From NCBI GenBank assembly GCA_963933065.1, contig CAWVUB010000119.1, forward strand, positions 1 to 6,342: a stretch of DNA of 6,342 nucleotides. Reading direction: 5' to 3'. The notes under the pieces were generated by a model. That model saw nothing but the letters and a program-made list of their open reading frames with translations. It was not told where the DNA came from and did not search any database. This stretch comes from UBA9410 sp963933065 (GTDB lineage: Bacteria; Actinomycetota; Acidimicrobiia; Acidimicrobiales; MedAcidi-G1). Made by a program: the position numbers and the translations under genes. Below, piece after piece: positions 1 to 5,614 of the stretch (position 1 is its first letter; every line of letters begins with the position of its first letter).

Positions 1-936
1 CAGGTTTAGAGCGGCCCGGGGCTCTCCTTGAGACCCTGTGCACACAATGCAGGTCTGGGCTGGATCCAAGTCCTCTAGTTCGCTGTCCTTGGCCAGCATC
101 TGATCTGAAACTCGTAGGAGCCCCAACTCTCGGGCCAGCGTGGTGTTCCGCACCATAGATGGCCCCATGACAACTAGCGTGCGGCCGTTGGCTGCTGCGG
201 CGTCAGCTACCTGTTGAATCCGATGGATGTGGCTTGAAAAGGCCCCGACGATAATCCGGCGGCCCTTATTTTCATCGAACACCTGACGTAGCACAGGGCC
301 GACAGTCGACTCTGACGTCGATGAACCTGCTGATCCCGCATTGGTGGAGTCAGCCAGCAATAATCGGATGCCTCCGTCGGCCGCCATCTCTCGAACCCGG
401 TTTAGGTCAGTGACCCGCCCATCAATAGGCGTCGGATCTAACTTGAAATCACTCGAATGGAGGATTCGCCCCTGAGGGGTGTGAAACACCGTCATCAGAC
501 CACTGGGGGTTGAGTGGGTGACAGGCAAGAACTCACATTCGAATGGGCCAATTGGAAGCCGCTCATAATCGTCTAGAGGAATCAGGTCAGGTACCGGCAC
601 CCCGGCTGACTTCAGTTTCCCGCGAACCATCCCTAGGGTGAACGGTGCCCCGTATATAGGCAGAGTCGCTCCTTGATCAGCAAGCGCTCGTAGAAGATAC
701 GGGAGACCACCGATGTGGTCCTCGTGAGCATGGGTGACCACACAAGCCTCGAGACGGTCGGCCCGATCCAGCAACCACTTGAAGTCCGGGAGGACGGCGT
801 CGACACCGGGCATGTTGTCGGGGAACAGTTGACCACAGTCCAGCATCACAATTCGGTCGTGGACTTCAAGAGCTGCACAGTTCCGGCCAATTTCACCTAG
901 ACCACCAAAAAATGTGAGGTAAACCGGGGTTGGCAT
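1..936 (-). CDS. rnj: Ribonuclease J, N-terminal 312 residues (3' end beyond window)
   Basis: RNase J is a cytoplasmic metallo-beta-lactamase/beta-CASP nuclease with 5'-to-3' exonuclease and endonuclease activity in RNA maturation and decay. The visible reading frame is open from ATG 936-934 to the window edge. It shows GGLGEIGRN (residues 11-19), the zinc motif HAHEDH (69-74), the further metal ligands His141 (THST) and Asp163 (SSDFK), DSTNA (196-200), HRIQQV (238-243), SMVRN (260-264) and TGSQGEP (300-306) of the beta-CASP part. All metal ligands are present. Several flanking positions differ from the usual consensus (HSSD, DSTNAG, FSSHIHR, GPSM). The start lies 22 bases after the dapA stop and directly precedes the conserved first strand; no Shine-Dalgarno sequence is seen. 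About 240 more C-terminal residues would be expected outside the window. The dapA-RNase J adjacency is typical of actinobacteria. The family call is very secure; strict in vivo activity is inferred. Confidence 0.95.
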   Translation of the reverse strand, partial: MPTPVYLTFFGGLGEIGRNCAALEVHDRIVMLDCGQLFPDNMPGVDAVLPDFKWLLDRADRLEACVVTHAHEDHIGGLPYLLRALADQGATLPIYGAPFTLGMVRGKLKSAGVPVPDLIPLDDYERLPIGPFECEFLPVTHSTPSGLMTVFHTPQGRILHSSDFKLDPTPIDGRVTDLNRVREMAADGGIRLLLADSTNAGSAGSSTSESTVGPVLRQVFDENKGRRIIVGAFSSHIHRIQQVADAAAANGRTLVVMGPSMVRNTTLARELGLLRVSDQMLAKDSELEDLDPAQTCIVCTGSQGEPRAALNL

Positions 937-958
937 AAAGTTGATTGGCGAGTGACGC

Positions 959-1846
959 TCAGCTACGGCCGAGGCCAGCAAGTACCCGGCGCGCCATGTC
1001 TTGAAGCCCCTCTGGTTCGGGGCCCATAGGTGGGCGGCAATCGCCGCCTGGCATGCCTAGGACTTTCATCATTGCCTTGGTCGGAATGGGATTGGGCGTA
1101 AGGTCACCGGACTCAAAGTCCCAGGACCCGATGAGCCTCTGGTTGACCTCGGTAGCCCGGCCGATATCGCCCGAGAAGAAGGCTTCCATCATCGCCACGG
1201 TCTCTCGGGTGGCCCAATGTGAAGCAACACTTACGACACCCACAGCACCCACAGCCAGCAGGGACAGTGTGAGGGCGTCTTCACCGCTATAGACCTCGAA
1301 GTTTTCCGGGGCGGCTGCAGCCAGCCGAGCCGTCTCCGCAATGTCGCCGGCAGCGTCCTTCACGGCCACGATGTTGTCAACCTCGTCTGCCAACTGGAGG
1401 ATAGTGGCGGTGTCGATCTTGCGCCCCGACCGAGCTGGAATGTCGTAGAGCATCACCGGTAGGTCCGTGGCCCCGGCAATCGCCGCAAAGTGGCTTAACA
1501 GCCCTAGTTGAGAAGGTCGGTTGTAATAGGGCGTGACCGTCAAAATGGCATCGGCACCGGCCTCAGTGCATCTTTCAGTCAACTCCATCGCTGCTGCAGT
1601 GTCATTACTTCCCGCTCCGGCGATCACGTGGCATTCCACGGCCTCTGACACCGCCTCCACGAGGGCGATCTGCTCTCCGTGCGTAAGCGTCGGTGATTCA
1701 CCCGTGGTACCGGCTAGCACCAGACCGTCGTTGCCTTGATCGACTAACCAACGAGCCAAATCAACAGCGCCGACAAGGTCGAGCGCTCCCGAGGCGTCGA
1801 ATGGAGTGATCATGGCGGTTATGACCCGCCCAAACCTCGGTTCCAT
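959..1846 (-). CDS. dapA: 4-hydroxy-tetrahydrodipicolinate synthase (DapA)
   Basis: DapA condenses pyruvate with aspartate semialdehyde in the first committed step of the diaminopimelate/lysine pathway, in the cytoplasm. The 295-residue product has the family's usual length and a single TIM barrel. Visible active-site residues are GTTGES (46-51, with Thr47), Tyr108 in TPYYNRP, Tyr134 and Arg139 in LYDIPARSG, and the Schiff-base Lys163 in VKDA, followed by YSGED. These correspond to E. coli Thr44, Tyr107, Tyr133, Arg138 and Lys161. The start ATG is fixed by a strong GGAGG seven bases upstream and by alignment of the first strand (GRVITAMITPF). It follows the winged-helix gene by 32 bases and precedes the RNase J gene by 22, so co-transcription is likely. 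Relatives in the same fold (sialate lyase, other aldolases) are less likely, given the motif set and the dapB gene nearby. Confidence 0.96.
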   Translation of the reverse strand: MEPRFGRVITAMITPFDASGALDLVGAVDLARWLVDQGNDGLVLAGTTGESPTLTHGEQIALVEAVSEAVECHVIAGAGSNDTAAAMELTERCTEAGADAILTVTPYYNRPSQLGLLSHFAAIAGATDLPVMLYDIPARSGRKIDTATILQLADEVDNIVAVKDAAGDIAETARLAAAAPENFEVYSGEDALTLSLLAVGAVGVVSVASHWATRETVAMMEAFFSGDIGRATEVNQRLIGSWDFESGDLTPNPIPTKAMMKVLGMPGGDCRPPMGPEPEGLQDMARRVLAGLGRS

Positions 1847-1853
1847 CGTTCTA

Positions 1854-1858
1854 CCTCC
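1854..1858 (-). promoter_or_regulatory. Strong Shine-Dalgarno sequence of dapA
   Basis: The minus strand reads GAGGGAGGTAGAACG directly before the dapA ATG, giving a GGAGG core seven bases from the start codon. It is the only close match to the anti-Shine-Dalgarno sequence ahead of any start in the window, and it settles the dapA start. It lies in the 32-base gap after the upstream gene's TAA stop. Confidence 0.85.
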
Positions 1859-1878
1859 CTCTCTTACTAATCGAACCC

Positions 1879-2613
1879 TTAGCCGGCATGCTCATGAGCC
1901 CGCTCAATACCAAGTGTCGCCAACAAATTCTCATGCAGTTCAAACCACACCGTATGGCATGAATCGATCATCGGCCGGGTAAACCATTCCACCTCGCCGG
2001 CACACACCCGGGCCGCCGCTGCGGTGAAACGTACGCCGTATTTTTCAAATCGGGACAGCACGCCAGCCAGACTGGCTGATACAACTCGGAACGCTGCTTC
2101 GGCGTCACCTAAACGAGCCACCACCACCGCGTCGTGGTTGGCATTTGAATGATCGTTGACAATCAGATCCCCATCGGGGTTGGGTCGTAACTGCCAGTCG
2201 GTACACAGGTCAAGGAAATCTTGGTTGACCTTCAAGAAGTCTTTGTAAGCAGTTTCAATAGTCGAACGAACACCACTTATCTCCAATTCTTCGGCCAGCA
2301 GCGTCTCACCATAGGTGCGGCCCTCCGGGGTAAGCGCCCACCCCACCACGAGACCCTCCCGGTAGCTGACATGACCTGCGTCTTGCAATCCGATCATCAA
2401 GGCCCCGATCTGGTCATCGTCAAGTCCAGTGGCTGCTACCAGCGCGTCGGTTTCTATATGACCTCTTACCCGCAAGGTGCTTGTTACCAGCACTTCAGGA
2501 GTGCTCCGATAGGCGTCAACAGGCGAGGGGCTCAGAAGTTGTCTGACCTTGACTAGTGCGTCGGTTTCTAGTTGTCTGACCTTGCTCAACAACTGGCCTA
2601 GCGAAGACATCAT
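1879..2613 (-). CDS. Winged-helix-like protein of unknown function, actinobacterial type
   Basis: I cannot assign a function. The middle-to-N-terminal part (about residues 40-100 of this 244-residue reading) looks like a winged helix: a helix, a second helix-turn-helix around TDALVAATGLDDDQIGALM, then a wing (HVSYREGLVVGWALTPEGR). The rest is mostly helical, with distinctive stretches CTDWQLRP, VNDHSNANHDA, RFEKYGVRF and WFTRPMIDS followed by HTVWFELHENLLATLG near the C-terminus. From memory, this combination occurs in actinobacterial proteins often labelled MarR-like or hypothetical; that is recall, not a search. No signal peptide or membrane segment is seen. The start is uncertain. ATG 2613-2611 lies two bases after the SURF1 stop (TGAGCATG) and fits translational coupling. 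ATG 2637-2635 would add eight residues and overlap SURF1. GTG 2493-2491 has a GGAG ten bases upstream and would skip the repeated N-terminal segment, giving about 204 residues. A DNA-binding role is inferred. Confidence 0.8.
   Translation of the reverse strand: MMSSLGQLLSKVRQLETDALVKVRQLLSPSPVDAYRSTPEVLVTSTLRVRGHIETDALVAATGLDDDQIGALMIGLQDAGHVSYREGLVVGWALTPEGRTYGETLLAEELEISGVRSTIETAYKDFLKVNQDFLDLCTDWQLRPNPDGDLIVNDHSNANHDAVVVARLGDAEAAFRVVSASLAGVLSRFEKYGVRFTAAAARVCAGEVEWFTRPMIDSCHTVWFELHENLLATLGIERAHEHAG
2444..2570 (-). repeat. Dispersed 13-base direct repeat coding for ETDA
   Basis: The plus-strand sequence GCGTCGGTTTCTA occurs at 2444-2456 and again at 2558-2570, 114 bases (38 codons) apart and in the same reading frame. 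Each copy encodes ETDA and both continue to ETDALV in the protein, although the last codons differ at synonymous positions. The downstream copy in the gene lies in the first helix of the predicted winged-helix domain; the upstream copy lies in the N-terminal extension. This looks like a segmental duplication inside the gene. Confidence 0.7.
2537..2584 (-). repeat. 15-base direct repeat with 33-base period coding for KVRQL
   Basis: The plus-strand sequence AGTTGTCTGACCTTG is present exactly at 2537-2551 and 2570-2584. The copies start 33 bases apart, which is eleven codons, so the protein reads KVRQL, ETDALV, KVRQL. The second copy adjoins the 13-base repeat ending at 2570. It sits just after the likely start of the winged-helix gene and may be a coding duplication or a pair of binding sites in its leader. 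Confidence 0.8.
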
Positions 2614-2615
2614 GC

Positions 2616-3410
2616 TCACGCTACCGGCGCGTCCCATTCAGGGATGAATGGGTTTGGTCCACCCTCCGATCGACTATCGGAACTGCGGTGTACACGTATC
2701 AGCACCAGTGGGTATCCGACCACACCGATGAGAGTGAAGATGAACCACTGCACGGCGTATGACAGGTGGCGTCCGTCGCCCAGACTTACCACAGGGGTTG
2801 GAGTAGGCCACACATCTCCCCCTGTCGGCTCAGCAACGCGCAACCACATGGGGGCTAATTCTGCGCCCCAGCGGACTTCAAGGGCTCCACGGTCGATTCG
2901 GTCGACTTCGCTTCCGTAACTACGTTCACCGAACTGGAACACATCTAGTGAGCCTCTGAGGAGGGCTGTTCTGGAAGCTGGAGCCCAAGCACTGCGGTCA
3001 CCAGCTAGTTGCAAAGGGCGAGGCACAAATCCTCGATCAACGACCAGACCACTGGCTGGAGCTATGTCGTCTACAAGCAGGAACGAGAGGACGTGCACAC
3101 CGGGAACACCGTCCTGTGATCGGTTGACTAACAACACTTCACGGTCAAGGTCCCAGGCGCCCTCAACCCAGACCTGGACATATCGAAGATCCTCGGTTGA
3201 ACTGCCATCAGCAAGCGCACTCAGTGCTTCGGTCAGTGGCGCCGCCGGCTCGTTATTCCGTGCGACCACCGTGGCGTTGTGCGCTTGTCGAGTGTCGAGG
3301 CGCCGCAATTGCCAGAACCCCAAGTTCATAGTGGCCACCATTAGGGCAACCACGGCAATGTGAGAGGCAATCCACCACGGCCGTAGCAAACGGTGGGCGT
3401 CAGATATCAC
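2616..3410 (-). CDS. SURF1 family cytochrome oxidase assembly protein
   Basis: SURF1 proteins assist assembly of aa3-type cytochrome c oxidase, probably by handling heme a for subunit I, and sit in the cytoplasmic membrane. The 264-residue product has the two-helix family plan. A first membrane segment covers about residues 14-33 and is followed by GFWQLRRLDTRQAHN (31-45). The extracytoplasmic domain has EGAWDLDREVLLVNRS (83-98), GVPGVHVL and DRGFVP (125-130). A second membrane segment spans about 215-238 and begins HLSYAVQWF. The histidine at its start (His215) matches a conserved residue implicated in heme binding in Paracoccus Surf1. The start is GTG 3410-3408, 28 bases after the dapB stop, without an obvious Shine-Dalgarno sequence. 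The stop is almost directly followed by the next gene. No cox gene is visible, so its place between lysine genes is unusual. The family call is secure; the assembly role is by homology. Confidence 0.92.
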   Translation of the reverse strand: MISDAHRLLRPWWIASHIAVVALMVATMNLGFWQLRRLDTRQAHNATVVARNNEPAAPLTEALSALADGSSTEDLRYVQVWVEGAWDLDREVLLVNRSQDGVPGVHVLSFLLVDDIAPASGLVVDRGFVPRPLQLAGDRSAWAPASRTALLRGSLDVFQFGERSYGSEVDRIDRGALEVRWGAELAPMWLRVAEPTGGDVWPTPTPVVSLGDGRHLSYAVQWFIFTLIGVVGYPLVLIRVHRSSDSRSEGGPNPFIPEWDAPVA

Positions 3411-3438
3411 AGGCCCGAGAGCAACGGCAAGCGAACGG

Positions 3439-4230
3439 TCAGAGGCCCAGCAGGGCGTCCAGGCCGAGGGTTACCCCCGGCACCTCATCAATACGCCGAA
3501 CTGCCATTAATACCCCAGGCATAAATGAAACCCTGTCACTGGTGTCATGCCTAATTGTCAGGGTTTGACCGGTGGTGCCAAGTACAACCTCTTGGTTGGC
3601 GACCGCACCTCTCATGCGGAGGCTGTGGATGTGAATGCCAGCTGGGCCTTCCCCACCCCTGACCCCAGAAACTGACTCTTGGCTGGTCGGATCTGACGCC
3701 CACTCTTTTGAAGCAGCGGCCATGCGTTCGGCGGTAGCCAACGCAGTACCTGATGGAGCGTCGGTCTTTCCGTCATGGTGGATCTCGACAATCTCGGCGG
3801 TTTCGAACCATGGAGCAGCTAACTCGGCGAAGCGCATCATGAGCACTGCCCCTATCGCGAAGTTGGGGGCTACCACGCAGTTACTCATCGTGAAAGCGCT
3901 TCGGAGGTCGGTTAGGTCAGCCTCATTCAAGCCGCTCGTGCCAACCACAGCGTGCACACCGGCAGCAGCTATAACCGGAAGGGTGGTTCGAGAAGCCTCA
4001 GCCACAGTGAAGTCAATTACCACGTCGAGATCAGACCCGCTGTTTAGTAGGGCTTCGATGTCGGTCACCACGGTGACCCCGTTGACATCAGTCCCCGGTG
4101 CCGATGGGTCCGCTGCGGCAGCCAACACCATGCCGTCAGCCTCTATCACCGCATCGGCTACGGCACGACCCATCCGACCGGCCACTCCCAGCACACCAAC
4201 ACGAATCTGAGCGGCACTGATCGTTTCCAT
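3439..4230 (-). CDS. dapB: 4-hydroxy-tetrahydrodipicolinate reductase (DapB)
   Basis: DapB reduces the product of DapA with NAD(P)H, giving tetrahydrodipicolinate for diaminopimelate and lysine synthesis. From ATG 4230-4228 the protein is 263 residues, within the usual range. It has the Rossmann motif GVAGRMG (15-21), VIDFT (71-75), GTSG (97-100), APNFAIG (121-127) and the signature EIHHDGKTDAPSGTA (149-163), where His151, His152 and Lys155 match E. coli His159, His160 and Lys163. HIHSLRMRG and HDTSDRVSF follow near the C-terminus. The frame stays open upstream to ATG 4365, but that would overlap the M16 gene by 65 bases with unconserved sequence. ATG 4251 and ATG 4257 are also possible. None has a clear Shine-Dalgarno sequence; 4230 was chosen because it leaves the short lead usual before the first strand. 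SURF1 starts 28 bases downstream. Confidence 0.94.
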   Translation of the reverse strand: METISAAQIRVGVLGVAGRMGRAVADAVIEADGMVLAAAADPSAPGTDVNGVTVVTDIEALLNSGSDLDVVIDFTVAEASRTTLPVIAAAGVHAVVGTSGLNEADLTDLRSAFTMSNCVVAPNFAIGAVLMMRFAELAAPWFETAEIVEIHHDGKTDAPSGTALATAERMAAASKEWASDPTSQESVSGVRGGEGPAGIHIHSLRMRGAVANQEVVLGTTGQTLTIRHDTSDRVSFMPGVLMAVRRIDEVPGVTLGLDALLGL

Positions 4231-4300
4231 GGGGTTAAGGCTATCGGCCATCAACATGTCGATTCGAAACTGATTTACCTCAGATGCATTCCAGGTCTGA
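4231..4300 (-). other. Gap between M16 gene and dapB, no signal identified
   Basis: These 70 bases follow the TAA of the M16 gene. I see no terminator hairpin, no convincing -35/-10 pair and no Shine-Dalgarno sequence near the dapB start. A GAGG lies 18 bases before ATG 4257, too far to decide the start. Part of this stretch is coding if dapB begins at 4251 or 4257. Confidence 0.5.
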
Positions 4301-5548
4301 TTAGCTTGCAGGCCCAACCTCAGCCACGATGGCGTCAGGGCCGAGGACCTCAGCCAACACGGCATTGACCTCTGAGAGAGTTATGGACCGCAAGGTTTCA
4401 ACATATTCTTCTAGGGGCACCACACGGCCCAACAGACTCTGACTGGCACCTAACCGCGACATACGACTACCCGAGCCCTCTAAGCCCAACAAGAGTGACC
4501 CTTCGAAGCCGTCACGAGCAATGGATAGTTCAGTTTCCGTGATCCCGTGAGCCGCTATCTCGCCTACCTCGTGGGACACAACCTGCTTCAGTTCGTCAGC
4601 ACGTTCGGGCGCTGTACCGGCATATACCGATAAGACACCGGCGTCTTGGTAAGTGGCTATCGATGAAAATACGCTGTAAGCCAATCCATGATCTTCGCGA
4701 ACCGATTGGAATAGGCGACTGGACAGTCCTCCCCCCAGCACGTGCGCCCCAATAGACAGGGCGTGTCGCCGAGGATCCTCTCGATCTAGCCCTCGCCATC
4801 CCCAGGCCACGTGGGTGGCTTCACTTGGACGCGCTATACGTCGGGCCGGCATCGGCTCGGATATTGGCCTACTTCGTTCGGGTGCTGTACCACCGATTCG
4901 GCCGGCAAACGCCGCTCCGACTTGAGCCACCAGTGCCTCGTGGTCTACCGCACCTGCAGCGGCCACCACTAGGTTTGGCGCCCGGTACCAGTGGTCATGA
5001 AAGGCGGCGATCTCGTCACGTCCTAAGTCCGTCACGGAGGCCTCTGAACCGAGCACCTCGCGACCCAGCGGATGGTCAGGAAACAGCGCTTCGTAGAGCA
5101 GTTCGAAGACCACGTCATCTGGGTCGTCGACCGCTAGGTGGATCTCCTCGAGAATCACCTTCCGCTCGGTCTCGACGTCGGTGGACCGCAGGGCGGGTTC
5201 GCAAAGCACGTCGGCCAGCAGGGCTACGGCGGTCTCCTGAGCACCGGCGGGCAAACGGGCGTAGTACGCCGTGTATTCCTTGGCTGTGAAAGCATTCATC
5301 TCACCCCCAGTGGCATCCACCAACTCGGCGATGGCGCGTGCTGAGCGCTCCGCTGTGCCCTTGAAGAGAAGATGTTCGAGGAAATGCGAAGCGCCAGCCA
5401 AGGCTGGTTCCTCGTCACGGCCACCGATCCCAACCCACACTCCGACTGAGACCGAATGGGCATCCGACATATACTCGGACACCACACCCGGTCCACAAGT
5501 CGAACCATGCTCGGGCAGAGTTAACTGGACCACCGGTCTGGGAGCCAT
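4301..5548 (-). CDS. M16 family zinc peptidase (PepR/YmxG-like)
   Basis: The product belongs to the M16B zinc metallopeptidases related to the mitochondrial processing peptidase. The 415-residue protein has the inverted zinc motif HFLEH (55-59; His55, Glu58 catalytic, His59) and a third ligand in ERKVILEEI, most likely Glu135, 75 residues after His59. The inactive second half is also present, with GGGLSSRLFQSVREDHGLAY (272-291) carrying the family's Arg and Tyr (Arg284, Tyr291). No signal peptide is seen, so a cytoplasmic place is inferred. The N-terminal strand appears to carry a short insertion (EHGSTC, residues 13-18) before GPGVVSEYM compared with the LPxGLxVV pattern I remember. ATG 5548-5546 lies 66 bases from pnp, with no in-frame ATG, GTG or TTG between it and the pnp stop, and no Shine-Dalgarno sequence. 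The pnp-M16-dapB order resembles gpsI-pepR-dapB of mycobacteria. Its substrate is unknown. Confidence 0.93.
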   Translation of the reverse strand: MAPRPVVQLTLPEHGSTCGPGVVSEYMSDAHSVSVGVWVGIGGRDEEPALAGASHFLEHLLFKGTAERSARAIAELVDATGGEMNAFTAKEYTAYYARLPAGAQETAVALLADVLCEPALRSTDVETERKVILEEIHLAVDDPDDVVFELLYEALFPDHPLGREVLGSEASVTDLGRDEIAAFHDHWYRAPNLVVAAAGAVDHEALVAQVGAAFAGRIGGTAPERSRPISEPMPARRIARPSEATHVAWGWRGLDREDPRRHALSIGAHVLGGGLSSRLFQSVREDHGLAYSVFSSIATYQDAGVLSVYAGTAPERADELKQVVSHEVGEIAAHGITETELSIARDGFEGSLLLGLEGSGSRMSRLGASQSLLGRVVPLEEYVETLRSITLSEVNAVLAEVLGPDAIVAEVGPAS

Positions 5549-5553
5549 ATCTA

Positions 5554-5585
5554 CGCCACGAGGGCGCCGGGGGTCAATGGACCCC
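5554..5585 (-). other. Two adjacent small inverted repeats between pnp and the M16 gene
   Basis: On the minus strand GGGGTC-CATT-GACCCC (5585-5570) can form a six-pair hairpin, followed at once by CGCC-CTCGT-GGCG (5566-5554), a four-pair hairpin ending five bases before the M16 start codon. There is no T-run after either stem, so an intrinsic terminator is unlikely. The second stem would cover the place where a ribosome binding site is expected. These could be RNA processing or translation-control structures, or chance in GC-rich DNA. Confidence 0.35.
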
Positions 5586-5614
5586 TTGTGAAAGATGAAC
5601 CGAAGATCCGTTGC

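Noticed and set aside
715..900. Small plus-strand frame opposite the RNase J zinc motif
   Set aside because: The minus strand holds uninterrupted conserved RNase J sequence here, so this is a shadow.
3635..4210. 191-residue plus-strand open frame opposite dapB
   Set aside because: It is antisense to a fully conserved dapB, is Ser/Thr/Ala-rich low-quality sequence, and shows no recognisable domain.
4231..4365. N-terminal extension of dapB to ATG 4365
   Set aside because: It would overlap the M16 coding end by 65 bases and adds sequence with no likeness to DapB before the Rossmann strand; starts at 4230-4257 fit better.
5570..5585. Intrinsic terminator after pnp
   Set aside because: The stem is only six pairs and is followed by CGGCGCCC rather than a T-run on the minus strand.
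4825..5591. Plus-strand open frames opposite the M16 gene
   Set aside because: They are Arg/Pro/Ser-rich mirror frames of a conserved peptidase with no motif or binding site of their own.
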